Below the pieces are notes generated by a model. It made no database searches. It saw only the letters and a program-made list of their open reading frames with translations, and was not told the DNA's origin. Shown one piece after another: positions 8,052-17,343 of a stretch of DNA of 41,378 nucleotides. The translations under genes were made by a program, and so were the position numbers. Source of the stretch: Rubrivivax sp. (GTDB lineage: Bacteria > Pseudomonadota > Gammaproteobacteria > Burkholderiales > Burkholderiaceae_C); the NCBI GenBank assembly GCA_019635285.1, contig JAHBZS010000043.1, forward strand, positions 1 to 41,378, in the 5' to 3' direction. Numbering within the stretch: the stretch's first letter is position 1; the number at the start of each line of letters is the position of its first letter.

Positions 8052-8957
8052 ATGGCAAGCAAGAAACCGGCGGCGCAGACGCCACGTGGCCTGTCGTTGA
8101 ACCTCGGCCTGAACAGTGTCAGCGCCGGCCACTACGGCGGCTGGAGCGGCGAACTGGCAGCCTGCGAGTTCGACGCCAAGGACATGGCCGCGCTGGCCAC
8201 CGGCCGCGGCATGAAGGCCACGCTGCTGCTGACCAAGGACGCCACGCGCGCCAAGGTGCTGGCGGCGTTGCGCGCGGCGGCGAAGACGCTGGTCAAGGGC
8301 GACTTCTTCCTGCTCACCTATTCCGGCCACGGCGGCCAGGTGCCCGACGTGTCGGGCGAAGAGACCGACAAGCTCGACGAGACCTGGTGCCTGTACGACG
8401 GCCAGCTGATCGACGACGAGCTGTACCTGGAACTCGGCAAGTTCGTCGCCGGCGTGCGCATCCTGGTGCTGTCCGACAGCTGCCACAGCGGCACCGTGGT
8501 GCGTGCCGGCCCGCCGCCGCTGGGCGTGCTGGCGCCGGAGCTGCGTTCGAAGATGATGCCGCCGTCGGTGGCCATGCGCACCTACGAGGCGCACAAGGCC
8601 TTCTACGACAAGCTGCAGCAGGACGTGGCCAAGGCCGAAGGCGGCACCGTCGTCGACCCCGACGAGGCCCTGGCCGGCGTCGCCGTGAGCACGCGGCTGA
8701 CGAAGATCGCCAAGCGCTTCAAGGCGCGCGCGGTGCTCATCTCCGGCTGCCAGGACAACCAGAGCAGCTACGACGGGCAGCACAACGGCGCCTTCACCGG
8801 CCGCTTGCTCACCGTGTGGAACCGCGGCAACTTCGACGGCAACTACGCCACTTTCCACGCGCACATCAAGGCCGGCATGCCGGCCATCCAGACGCCGAAC
8901 CTGTTCACCATGGGGCCGGTAGCCACCTTCCTGAAGCAAAAACCCTTCAGCCTCTGA
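8052..8957 (+). CDS. Caspase-family (C14/metacaspase-like) cysteine peptidase
   Basis: 301 residues with no signal peptide or membrane segment, so cytoplasmic. A caspase-haemoglobinase fold is indicated by the catalytic histidine H93 in TYSGHGG and catalytic cysteine C144 in LSDSCHSG. A later [12 protein letters not shown] block (about 230-245) and the NGAFT motif match the substrate-pocket region of bacterial metacaspase-like proteins. Asp residues after the His (DKLDETW) are typical of the family. It has its own AGGAGA ribosome-binding site and a 105-bp upstream gap after rlpA. The partner gene, a lipase-lipase-CHAT fusion, begins 16 nt downstream with a near-identical ribosome-binding site, so the two form an operon. 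Inferred role: regulatory or executioner protease of a two-component conflict/cell-death unit, perhaps processing its neighbour. Confidence 0.9.
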   Translation: MASKKPAAQTPRGLSLNLGLNSVSAGHYGGWSGELAACEFDAKDMAALATGRGMKATLLLTKDATRAKVLAALRAAAKTLVKGDFFLLTYSGHGGQVPDVSGEETDKLDETWCLYDGQLIDDELYLELGKFVAGVRILVLSDSCHSGTVVRAGPPPLGVLAPELRSKMMPPSVAMRTYEAHKAFYDKLQQDVAKAEGGTVVDPDEALAGVAVSTRLTKIAKRFKARAVLISGCQDNQSSYDGQHNGAFTGRLLTVWNRGNFDGNYATFHAHIKAGMPAIQTPNLFTMGPVATFLKQKPFSL

Positions 8958-8973
8958 ACGCAGGAGACCGCAG

Positions 8974-11900
8974 ATGGCGGACCTCATCCCCATCAAGCTG
9001 ACCGGGCGCGCCGACGAGCCGGCCCTGCCCGCGCTGCTCAGCGGCACCCGCCGCGCGGCCGGCGGCGCCGGCGACGAGTTCCTGCCGCCGGGCTACCTGC
9101 GCGCGGTGGCCACCTTCGACGTCGGCGCGGCGGCGCGCGGCGTCGCAGGCGCGGCCGCGCTGGAGCACCCGGCGGCGGGCGACGAGGTGGTGGTGCTGGA
9201 GCTGGCCGACGGCGGCACGCTGATCACCAGCGCCGAGCGCCTGCGCGACGCGCTGGCGCGCAGCCATCCCGACTGGCTCGGCCCGCACGACCCCATCCCC
9301 TTCGAGAAGCTGCGCGCCGAGGCGGCGACGGCGCAGCGCGGTTTCGGCGATGCGGTGGGCGGGCTGGTCAGCAAGGTCTTCACGCTGGTCGCCGGCGAGA
9401 CGAAGGACGCCATCGTCGACGCAGCACTCGACTGGCTCAAGGACAAGGGGCTCGACGCGGCCGAGCTGGGCGTCAGCTGGGCCGGCACGCGCGCATTGAT
9501 GTGGGCCATCGAACGGCGGCTGATGCAGGCGCCCGGGCGCCTGTACCGCTGGGTTGGCGCCAGCGGCCAGGCGAGCGACCTCGAGGCGACGCGGCCCGAG
9601 GACCTGGCGCGCGCGGCGGCCGACGGCAAGCCGATGCTGGTCTTCGTGCACGGCACCGGCTCCAACTCGCTCGGCAGCTTCGGCGACCTGCGCGCCGGCG
9701 ACCGGGACCTGTGGCTGTCGCTGGAGGCGCACTTCGGCGACCACATCTACGCCTTCGAGCACCACACGCTGTCGGCCAGCCCGATCGAAAACGCGCTGCA
9801 GCTGGCGCGTGCGCTGCCCAAGGGCGCGCGGCTGAACCTGGTGACGCATTCGCGCGGCGGGCTGGTGGCCGACCTGCTGTGCCTGCGCGACTTCGACGCG
9901 CAGATCGACGCCTTCGGCCGCCCGGCCAACATGCCCGGCACCGGCGACGCCGACCCCGACAGCGCGGACGCACAGCGGCTCGCCAAGCAGCTGGACGCCG
10001 CCTACGCCGAACACCGCGAGCTGCTGCGCGAGCTGGCCGAAACACTGCGCGACAAGCAGTTCGTCGTGCAACGTTACGTGCGCGCCGCCAGCCCGGCCAA
10101 CGGCACCAAGCTGGCCAGCGGCAACTTCGACGTCTTCCTGTCCGGCCTGCTGACGCTGATCGGCCAGGTGCCGTTCTTCTTCGGCAGCCCCTTCTACGCG
10201 GCCTTCAAGCGCGTGGTCATCGACATCGCCCGCCATCGCAGCAACCCGCACCTGGTGCCGGGCATCGAGGCCATGCTGCCCGATTCACCCACCGCGCGGC
10301 TGCTGCGCGACGCCCCGGTGCAGCCGGGCGTGGGCCTGGCGGTGATCGCCGGCGACATCCAGGGCGGCAACCTGCTGGTGCGCCTGGGCGTGCTGCTCAC
10401 CGACTTCCTGATCTTCGACCGCGACGACAACGACCTGGTGGTCAACACCACCGCCATGCTCGCCGGCATTGCGCCGCGTGCCGACGCACGCGTGCTCTTC
10501 GACCGCGGCGCCGACGTTTCGCATTTCCGCTACTTCAGCAACGTCGGCACACGCTCGGCGCTGCGCGACTGGCTGGTGCGCGACGACCCCACGACGGTCG
10601 ACGCCTTCCGCCCGCTGCCCGGCCCCGGCGACTATGCCGCGGCGCTGGCCGCGGCCGCGCGCGACGTGCTGGCCACCGACCGGCCGGTGGTGGTCATCCT
10701 GCCCGGCGTGATGGGCTCGCACCTGCAGGTCGACGGCAAGGACCGCGTCTGGTTCGACCCGCTGGACATCGCCTCGGGCGGGCTGTCCAAGATCGCCTGG
10801 GGCCAGCCGGGCATCGAGGCCGAGGACCTGTTCGGCATGTTCTACGGCGAGCTGTGCAAGACCCTGGCGCAGAGCCATCGCGTCGAGCGCTTCGCCTACG
10901 ACTGGCGCCAGCCGCTGGACGTGCTGGGCGAGCGCCTGGGCGAGTTCATCGCCCGCCTGATGACGCAGACGCAGCAACCCATCCGGCTGCTGGCCCACAG
11001 CATGGGCGGGCTGGTGGTGCGCGCCTGCATCTACCAGCGCCGCCCGGTGATGGACGCGCTGATGGCCCGCGACGGCGCACGCCTGCTGATGCTGGGCACG
11101 CCGCACCAGGGCGCGCATTCGATGGTCGAGAACCTGCTCGGCAAGGGCGACACCTTGCGCACGCTGGTGCGGCTGGACGTGACGCATTCGATGCAAGAGG
11201 TGCTGGACATCGTCGCCGGCTTCCGCGGCGCGCTGCAGCTGCTGCCGCGGCCGGGCTTCAAGGACATGTTCCAGGGCCAGAGCGATGGCGGCGAGTTCCA
11301 CGACTATCAGAAGGCGCAGACCTGGATCGACTTCGCGCCCAAGGTGCGCGACTTCTGGTTCGGCAACGGCCAGGTCGGCAAGCCGACGCAGCCGACGCTG
11401 GACGCGGCCGCCTGGCTGTGGACGCAGGACGGCAGCGCCACGCCGGCGCTGCCGGCGGACTACGAAGCGAAGAGCGCTTATGTCTTCGGCGTGGCCGCCA
11501 ACACGCCCTGCGGCGTGCGCGAAGAAGGCGGCCGGCTGCGCATGGTCGGCACGACCCACGGCGACGGCACGGTGACATGGGCGTCGGGGCGCATCGGCGG
11601 CATCGGCCACTTCTTCTGGATGCCGGCCGCGCATGGCGACCTGCCGTCGACGAAGGAGCACTTCCCGGCCTTGATCGAGCTGCTGACCACCGGCACCACC
11701 AGCCGCCTGGCGGCGGTGCCGCCGGCCACGCGCGCCATCGAGGCGCCGCAGCCGGTGAGCTACGACGCCGGCCCACCCAGTGCCGACGATGCCGAGATGC
11801 TGGGCCGCTCGCTGCTCGGCGCGTCGCTGCGCAACCGCGTGCCGGCGCGGCGCAAGCGCCGCCTCGACGTGCGCGTGCAGGCCAAGGACCTGCGCTTCCT

Positions 11901-14871
11901 GGTGCAGCCGATCCTGGTCGGCCAGTACGAGCGTGACCCGATCGCCGGGCCGCAGCGGCTGATCGACAGCGAGCTGCTCGACGGCGACCTGAGCCAGCGC
12001 CACAGCCTGGGCCTGTATGCCGGCCCGCTGGGCAGCGCCACCGTGGTGCTGCGCGCGCCCAATGCCATCGAACGCGCGCGCGGCAGCCTGCGCGGCGCCA
12101 TCGTCGCCGGCCTGGGGCCCTACGACGGCGGCCTGAGCGTGACCACGCTGACCGAAGCGGTGCGCGCCGGCGCGCTGCGCTACCTGCTGCACCTGGTCGA
12201 CATGCTGGGCAAGGGCGAGCGCGAGGTGTCTCTGGCCACGCTGCTGCTGGGCTACAACTCCTCGGCCAACCTCACGGTGGAGGCGTCGCTCGAAGCCCTG
12301 GTGCGCGGCGTCATGGAGGCCAATGCGCGCTTCTTCGAGACCACGCGGCTGAACATCCGCATCGCCCGGCTGGACATCGTCGAGCTGTACATCGACACGG
12401 CCATCACCGCGGTGTATTCGCTGCGCCGCATGGCCGGCCGGCTGGCCGCCGTGGCCGACCGCTTGCAGACGCAGCTGGTCTGCGACCCGGCGCTGGAGCG
12501 CGGCGAAGGCCGCCGCCAGCGCCTGTTCGACAGCGGCGGCGGCAGCTACTGGCCGCGCCTGATCGTCACCGCGGCGGAAGGCGGCGCCACGCCCGCCGCG
12601 CCGGCAAACAATGGCGCACCGGTCACGGTGCTGGCCGACACGCTGAAGTACCTGTACCTGGGGCAGCGCGCACGCGCCGAATCGCAGCTGCAGCAGCGCC
12701 AGCCCGGGCTGATCGAGCGCCTGGTGCAGCAGCAGATCAGCAGCACCGTGTGGAACGAGGACTTCGGCCGCATGCTGTTCCAGCTGATGGTGCCGCATGA
12801 CTTCAAGGACCTGGCGCGGCAGCTGGAACAGGTGGTGCTGGTGGTCGACGAGACCACGGCCAACCTGCCGTGGGAGCTGATGCTGGCCGACGACCCGACG
12901 CGCAGCGACGGCGACAAGCGCCCGCTGGCGCTGCGCATGGCGGCGGTGCGCCAGCTGTCGTCGCTGCAGTACCGGCGCCAGGTGCGGCAGAGCGTGGAAC
13001 GCACGGCGCTGGTCATCGGCAACCCGTCCACCCAGGGCTTCAAGGAGGCGTTCTCGACCCCGGAGGCGTCGTACGCGGCCGACCCGGACGATCTGCCGGG
13101 CGCCAAGGCCGAGGCCGAGGCCATCGCCAAGCTGCTGTCGTCGATGGGCTACCGCACGAGCGCGCTGACGCATGGCGAAAGCGCCGCCAACGTGCTGGCG
13201 GCGCTGTTCCACGAGCCCTGGCGCATGCTGCACATCTCGGCGCACGGCATCTTCGGGCTGCGCCACGGCGACGGCCGCTACCGCAGCGGCGTGCTGCTGT
13301 CCGGCGGGCTGCTCATCACCGCCGCCGAGATCGGCGCGATGGAGCTGGTGCCCGATGTCGTGTTCCTGAACTGCTGCCACCTGGGCACGGTGGACGTGGG
13401 GCAGCACGGCAACAAGCTGGCCGCGAGCATCGCGCGCGAGCTCATCGACATCGGCGTGCGCTGCGTGGTGGTCGCCGGCTGGGCCGTCAACGACCGCGGC
13501 GCGCAACGCTTCGGCGAAAGCTTCTACGAGCAGCTGCTGCTGCGCCGCCGTCCCTTCGGCGAAGCGGTGTTCGAGGCGCGCAAGGCGGTCTACGAGGCCG
13601 AGCCCGGCGACATCACCTGGGGCGCCTTCCAGGCCTACGGCGACCCGGCCTGGCGCGCCGAGCCGCGCGCGCCGGCGGTGGCTTCGGACACGGCCACGCC
13701 CTTTGCCTCGCCCGAGGAACTGCTGGACGAACTGGCGCGCATCCGCGCCGAGCTGTCGCGCCGCAGCGCGCTGATGAACGAGCGCGACCTGCGCGCGCAG
13801 GTGGCCGCGCTGGACAGCCTGCTGAGCCAGCGCAGCCAGCCCGGCTGGCTGCTGGCGCCGGGGCTGCAATCGGCCATCGGCGCCACCTGGATCGACCTGG
13901 GGCAGTTCGAACCGGCGCGCAAGGCCTTGCTGGCCGCGGTGCAGGCCGAGGACCGCGAAGGCACGGTGCCGATCCACGACATCGAGCGGCTGGCCAACGT
14001 CGAGGCGCGGCTGGGCGAACGCCAGGCCACGGCCGACGCCGGCTCGCCGGCCGGCGAAGCGCTGATCCGCCTGGCCATCGGCCGCCTGCTCACCTTGGAC
14101 CGGCTGGTCGCCGTGGACGGCGGCAGCCTGCACAACCCGGAGCGCAGCGCCTTGCTGGGCAGCGCCTACAAGCGCCTGGCCAGCGTCAAGGCGCGGGCCG
14201 TGCTGGCCGCCAAGGCGCCGCGGCAGCGCCACGCCGCGGCGGCTGCCATGCGCGATGCTCTGCAGCACAGCATCGCGGCCTACGGCCGCGACGAAGGCCA
14301 GCCGGGCACCGGCCATTTCGACGCCTACCTGGCGCTGAACCGCCTGGCGCTGCGGGCGCTGCTGCCGGACGCCGAGGACGCGGCCCCCGGCATCGAGCTG
14401 GCGCGGCAGTGCCGGCGCGACGCCGAGGCCCGCCACGCGCGCGACGCCGACTTGTGGAGCGCGGTGATGCAGTCCGAGGCGGCACTGGTGGAAGCGCTGC
14501 TCGACGGCAGCCTGGGGCGCGCCGACGAAGCCGGGCAGGCCGCCTTCGATGCGCTGGCCGCCAGCTACGGCGCGACGCTGGTCAACCTGACCCTGAAGCC
14601 GGGCCAGCTGGACTCGGTGGTCACGCAGATGCAGCTGCTGTCGCGCTTCTGCGACGCGCTGTGGCTGGACGGCGGCGACCTGTCGCTGTACCGCACGGCG
14701 GACCGGCTGATCGAGCTGGGCCAGCGCATCCGCCCCGGGCTGAACCCGCGCACCGACCGCCCGCCGCCGCCGGCGGCCGCCGCGACGGCGAAGCGCCGCC
14801 AGGCAGCGGCGCGCAAGGCCGCGCCGGCCGGCAAATCCGCCGGGCGCAAGCGCGCCGCGGCGAAGCGCTGA
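8974..14871 (+). CDS. Giant alpha/beta-hydrolase x2 - M17N-like - CHAT fusion protein
   Basis: 1965 residues, no signal peptide. In order: an unassigned N-terminus (1-160); hydrolase 1 (about 165-530) with oxyanion loop VHGTG 225-229, nucleophile S293 in THSRGG, probable D487 and H517; hydrolase 2 (about 565-910), LCAT/PGAP1 lipase-like, with PGVMGSH 577-583, S676 in AHSMGG, D864 in GDGTV and H887; a region (about 960-1180) whose LDVRVQAKDLRF, ILVGQYERDPI and GLGPYDGG text resembles the N-terminal macro-like domain of M17 aminopeptidases; a CHAT peptidase (about 1210-1570) with LPWELM, catalytic H1424 in SAHG and C1468 in LNCCHLG; a helical, TPR-like tail; and a Lys/Arg/Ala-rich end that may bind nucleic acid or membrane. 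All catalytic residues appear intact. AGGAGACC precedes the ATG. Lipolysis switched by proteolysis is a reasonable inference; no activity is proven. Confidence 0.88.
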   Translation: MADLIPIKLTGRADEPALPALLSGTRRAAGGAGDEFLPPGYLRAVATFDVGAAARGVAGAAALEHPAAGDEVVVLELADGGTLITSAERLRDALARSHPDWLGPHDPIPFEKLRAEAATAQRGFGDAVGGLVSKVFTLVAGETKDAIVDAALDWLKDKGLDAAELGVSWAGTRALMWAIERRLMQAPGRLYRWVGASGQASDLEATRPEDLARAAADGKPMLVFVHGTGSNSLGSFGDLRAGDRDLWLSLEAHFGDHIYAFEHHTLSASPIENALQLARALPKGARLNLVTHSRGGLVADLLCLRDFDAQIDAFGRPANMPGTGDADPDSADAQRLAKQLDAAYAEHRELLRELAETLRDKQFVVQRYVRAASPANGTKLASGNFDVFLSGLLTLIGQVPFFFGSPFYAAFKRVVIDIARHRSNPHLVPGIEAMLPDSPTARLLRDAPVQPGVGLAVIAGDIQGGNLLVRLGVLLTDFLIFDRDDNDLVVNTTAMLAGIAPRADARVLFDRGADVSHFRYFSNVGTRSALRDWLVRDDPTTVDAFRPLPGPGDYAAALAAAARDVLATDRPVVVILPGVMGSHLQVDGKDRVWFDPLDIASGGLSKIAWGQPGIEAEDLFGMFYGELCKTLAQSHRVERFAYDWRQPLDVLGERLGEFIARLMTQTQQPIRLLAHSMGGLVVRACIYQRRPVMDALMARDGARLLMLGTPHQGAHSMVENLLGKGDTLRTLVRLDVTHSMQEVLDIVAGFRGALQLLPRPGFKDMFQGQSDGGEFHDYQKAQTWIDFAPKVRDFWFGNGQVGKPTQPTLDAAAWLWTQDGSATPALPADYEAKSAYVFGVAANTPCGVREEGGRLRMVGTTHGDGTVTWASGRIGGIGHFFWMPAAHGDLPSTKEHFPALIELLTTGTTSRLAAVPPATRAIEAPQPVSYDAGPPSADDAEMLGRSLLGASLRNRVPARRKRRLDVRVQAKDLRFLVQPILVGQYERDPIAGPQRLIDSELLDGDLSQRHSLGLYAGPLGSATVVLRAPNAIERARGSLRGAIVAGLGPYDGGLSVTTLTEAVRAGALRYLLHLVDMLGKGEREVSLATLLLGYNSSANLTVEASLEALVRGVMEANARFFETTRLNIRIARLDIVELYIDTAITAVYSLRRMAGRLAAVADRLQTQLVCDPALERGEGRRQRLFDSGGGSYWPRLIVTAAEGGATPAAPANNGAPVTVLADTLKYLYLGQRARAESQLQQRQPGLIERLVQQQISSTVWNEDFGRMLFQLMVPHDFKDLARQLEQVVLVVDETTANLPWELMLADDPTRSDGDKRPLALRMAAVRQLSSLQYRRQVRQSVERTALVIGNPSTQGFKEAFSTPEASYAADPDDLPGAKAEAEAIAKLLSSMGYRTSALTHGESAANVLAALFHEPWRMLHISAHGIFGLRHGDGRYRSGVLLSGGLLITAAEIGAMELVPDVVFLNCCHLGTVDVGQHGNKLAASIARELIDIGVRCVVVAGWAVNDRGAQRFGESFYEQLLLRRRPFGEAVFEARKAVYEAEPGDITWGAFQAYGDPAWRAEPRAPAVASDTATPFASPEELLDELARIRAELSRRSALMNERDLRAQVAALDSLLSQRSQPGWLLAPGLQSAIGATWIDLGQFEPARKALLAAVQAEDREGTVPIHDIERLANVEARLGERQATADAGSPAGEALIRLAIGRLLTLDRLVAVDGGSLHNPERSALLGSAYKRLASVKARAVLAAKAPRQRHAAAAAMRDALQHSIAAYGRDEGQPGTGHFDAYLALNRLALRALLPDAEDAAPGIELARQCRRDAEARHARDADLWSAVMQSEAALVEALLDGSLGRADEAGQAAFDALAASYGATLVNLTLKPGQLDSVVTQMQLLSRFCDALWLDGGDLSLYRTADRLIELGQRIRPGLNPRTDRPPPPAAAATAKRRQAAARKAAPAGKSAGRKRAAAKR

Positions 14872-14883
14872 CCGCGTGCCGCG

Positions 14884-15102
14884 TCAGGGCTGGTGCAGGC
14901 GCTCGATGGCCGCGTAGACGGCGCGCACCGTGCCGCGGTCGAGTTCCTTGGCGGCTTCGCTGAGCTGCGCGTAGGGCACCATCAGCTCCTCGCCGGTCTC
15001 GGACAGGCGCGAGGCGATGCCCTGCGCCCGCTTGGCCGCCATCCAGGCCGCATGCACCTCGGCGCAGACCAGCTCCATGTCGGGCAGCGCGGGCGCGGCC
15101 AT
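14884..15102 (-). CDS. Stand-alone RyR-domain protein
   Basis: A 72-residue protein, almost entirely one RyR (ryanodine-receptor repeat) domain: EVHAAWMAAKRAQG, the LMVPYAQLSEAAKELDR block and a final VRAVYAAIERL helix match the family pattern (HxxW, then VPYxxLxxxxKxxDR). In prokaryotes this small domain occurs in conflict and nucleotide-signal systems and near ion-channel genes, where it is thought to bind a ligand; that role is inferred by others from context. The ATG at 15102 follows the SDR stop by two bases (TGACCATG), so translation is coupled. Its 3' end lies 12 bp from the end of the convergent CHAT gene. No catalytic residues are evident. Confidence 0.75.
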   Translation of the reverse strand: MAAPALPDMELVCAEVHAAWMAAKRAQGIASRLSETGEELMVPYAQLSEAAKELDRGTVRAVYAAIERLHQP

Positions 15103-15104
15103 GG

Positions 15105-15851
15105 TCAGCGCCCGCCGGTCACGTCGAGCACCGTGCCGGTGGTGTAGCTGGCCTCGTCGGAGAGCAGCCAGACGATGGCCTGCGCCACTTCCTCGGCGCT
15201 GCCGGCACGCTGCATCGGCACCATCGGCGCCACCTGCCTGGCGCGGTCGGGCAGGCCGCCGCTGGCATGGATGTCGGTATCGATGATGCCCGGGCGCACC
15301 GCATTCACGCGGATGCCTTCGGTGGCGACCTCGCGCGCCAGGCCCAGCGTCAGCAGGTCGATGCCCGCCTTGCTGGCCGCATAGTCCACGTACTGCCCGG
15401 GCGAGCCCAGCCGCGCGGCGGCCGAGGACAGGTTGACGATCGCGCCGCCGGCGCCGCCGTGTTTGCTGCTCATGCGCCGCACCGCTTCGCGGGCACACAG
15501 GAACGAGCCCGTCAGGTTGATGGCGAACATGCGCTGCAGCCGCTGCAGGCTCATCTCGTCGACACGCGCCGGCAGGTCGACGACGCCGGCGTTGTTGACC
15601 AGGCCGCGCAAGGCGCCGAACTCGCGGTCCACCGCGGCGAACATGGCCAGCACCTCGGCCTCCTCGGCGACATCGGCCTGGATGACCAGCGCGCGCCGTC
15701 CGGCCGCGCGCACCTGGGCGGCCACGCGCTCGGCGGCCGCGGCGTCGCGCGTGTAGTTGATGGCCACGTCCCAGCCGCGCTGCGCGGCCAGCACCGCGGC
15801 GGCCGCGCCGATACCCCGGCTACCGCCGGTGACGAGCACGCTCGGGTTCAT
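15105..15851 (-). CDS. Short-chain dehydrogenase/reductase (SDR)
   Basis: 248 residues, a classical SDR. The cofactor loop is TGGSRGIG (8-15), the structural motif NNAG is present, and the catalytic serine in NLSSAA precedes YVDYAASK with the Tyr-x3-Lys pair. The C-terminus SYTTGTVLDVTGGR is typical of FabG/glucose-dehydrogenase-like members. An Arg at the end of the glycine loop favours NADPH (inference). A very strong GGAGGAAGG site precedes the ATG at 15851. The gene follows the outer-membrane protein by 19 nt and is coupled to the RyR-domain gene downstream. Substrate unknown. Confidence 0.92.
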   Translation of the reverse strand: MNPSVLVTGGSRGIGAAAAVLAAQRGWDVAINYTRDAAAAERVAAQVRAAGRRALVIQADVAEEAEVLAMFAAVDREFGALRGLVNNAGVVDLPARVDEMSLQRLQRMFAINLTGSFLCAREAVRRMSSKHGGAGGAIVNLSSAAARLGSPGQYVDYAASKAGIDLLTLGLAREVATEGIRVNAVRPGIIDTDIHASGGLPDRARQVAPMVPMQRAGSAEEVAQAIVWLLSDEASYTTGTVLDVTGGR

Positions 15852-15870
15852 GCGCCTTCCTCCACCGGGT

Positions 15871-17343
15871 TCAGGGCCGGCCCGGCACGTCGAAGGCGAA
15901 GACCATCGACAGGTCCAGCGCCGGGCTGCTCAGCTCGCCGTTCAGCGACTTGATCCAGCCGGCGCCCAGGCGCAGCGACGTGGCCGGGGTCAGCTCCCAG
16001 CCGACATAGGCCATCGGCTTGACCACCGCGCCGCTGCCGCTGTCGACACCGCCGCCGCCGGCCGCGCCGGCCAGCAGTTCGGCGCCGCCCAGCAGCCCCT
16101 GGCCGCTGCGCCACAGGCCGCCGATGCCGAACAGGCCGACGGTGAAGCCGCCGGCGCCGCCCTGGTAGGCGCTCTGCACCTGGCCGCTCAGGTACAGCTG
16201 CGGGCCCAGGAAGCGCGAGTACTTGAAGCTCAGGCTCTGCAGGTCGCGCTCGCTGCCGGTCTTGCGCGCGGCGTCGAAGAACATCTCCGCGCCGGCCGAC
16301 CACTCCTGGCGCACCGGCACCGACGGCACGCCCGGCAGCGGGTCCAGCGCCCAGCGCAGCCCCAGCGACGCGAAGGGCGCGCTGAAGTCGCCCTGCGGGG
16401 CGCTCGCCCAGCCGGCCTCGAGGCCCAGGCTGAAGTCCCGCGACAGCGGCACGTTCAGGTCCAGCGCCACCTTGCCGAGCAGGCCGCCGCCGGTAGGCAT
16501 GTCGCCGCCGCCGCCCATGCCGACGGCCACGCGGCCGCCCAGGCGCACGCCGCTGTCGCCCAGCGGCACGGCGGTGCCGATGCCTGCCAGCACTTCGGCA
16601 TAACCGTCGACCCCGCCGCTGGCCGCGCCGTTGGCCTCCAAGCCGAAGTACAGCGAGGGCCCCAACTGCGTCTCGGCGCGCGCACCGACGTAGCCGATGT
16701 GCGACGGCAGCGGCGTGCCGCTGACGCCCAGGCTGTGGCCGCGCGGCGCGTACACGCCGGCCACCGCCAGGATGCGGTCGAAGCCGATGCCGCCGGACTG
16801 ACCGCGCCAGGACGCCAGATTGGACTGCCCCACCTGCAGGTAGCTGAAGCTCAGCGGTGCGTCGAGGATGACGCCGAACTGGTTGCTGCCGATGTCGCCG
16901 TTGGGGAAGGACACCCTGGACCAGGACAGGCCGGCGCGCAGCGGGCCGAAGTCCCACAGCAGGTCCACATGCGGACGCAGCATCAGGCCGCCGCCCTGCG
17001 GCGCCGCGGCGCCGCCGCCGCCGCCGACATAGAGCCCGGCGACGACGTTCAGCGGGCCGTAGAGGCGCGTGCACAGCGCGCCTTCGGCACCGACGGTGAA
17101 GAAGCCGCCGCGCTGACCGCTGGCCGCGCCGTAGACGGCCGGCCCGAGGCACAGGCCCTCGGTCGGCTGCACCAGGTAGGTCATGCCGACCAGGCCCATC
17201 TTTTCGTCGCCGGGCAGCGTCACCGTCTCGTAGCCCAGGCGCCCGAAGGCCGGCCGGTCGCGCCAGCCGCCGTCCATGCCGCTCTGCGCCCAGGCCAGCC
17301 CGGGCGCGCACAGCAGCGCCGCCAGCCGCAGTGCGGCGCGCAT
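15871..17343 (-). CDS. Putative outer-membrane beta-barrel protein
   Basis: 490 residues. A signal peptide ends at AWAQ (about residue 20). The mature part consists of alternating amphipathic strands separated by Gly/Asp/Ser-rich turns and ends in an aromatic-rich strand near the C-terminus (MVFAF), as in outer-membrane barrels. Two Cys pairs near the N-terminal part could form disulphides. The ATG overlaps the stop of the thioesterase gene (TGATG), so the two are translationally coupled. The operon context (thioesterase, SDR, nearby fadD) hints at uptake or handling of a hydrophobic compound, but no substrate family could be recognised and it does not look like a FadL protein. Confidence 0.7.
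   Translation of the reverse strand: MRAALRLAALLCAPGLAWAQSGMDGGWRDRPAFGRLGYETVTLPGDEKMGLVGMTYLVQPTEGLCLGPAVYGAASGQRGGFFTVGAEGALCTRLYGPLNVVAGLYVGGGGGAAAPQGGGLMLRPHVDLLWDFGPLRAGLSWSRVSFPNGDIGSNQFGVILDAPLSFSYLQVGQSNLASWRGQSGGIGFDRILAVAGVYAPRGHSLGVSGTPLPSHIGYVGARAETQLGPSLYFGLEANGAASGGVDGYAEVLAGIGTAVPLGDSGVRLGGRVAVGMGGGGDMPTGGGLLGKVALDLNVPLSRDFSLGLEAGWASAPQGDFSAPFASLGLRWALDPLPGVPSVPVRQEWSAGAEMFFDAARKTGSERDLQSLSFKYSRFLGPQLYLSGQVQSAYQGGAGGFTVGLFGIGGLWRSGQGLLGGAELLAGAAGGGGVDSGSGAVVKPMAYVGWELTPATSLRLGAGWIKSLNGELSSPALDLSMVFAFDVPGRP

Noticed and set aside
10285-14436. A 1383-codon open frame on the minus strand, opposite the CHAT fusion gene
   Set aside because: It is the antisense shadow of a high-GC coding gene; its translation is His/Arg/Gln/Ala-rich low complexity with no family motif, while the plus strand has intact domains.
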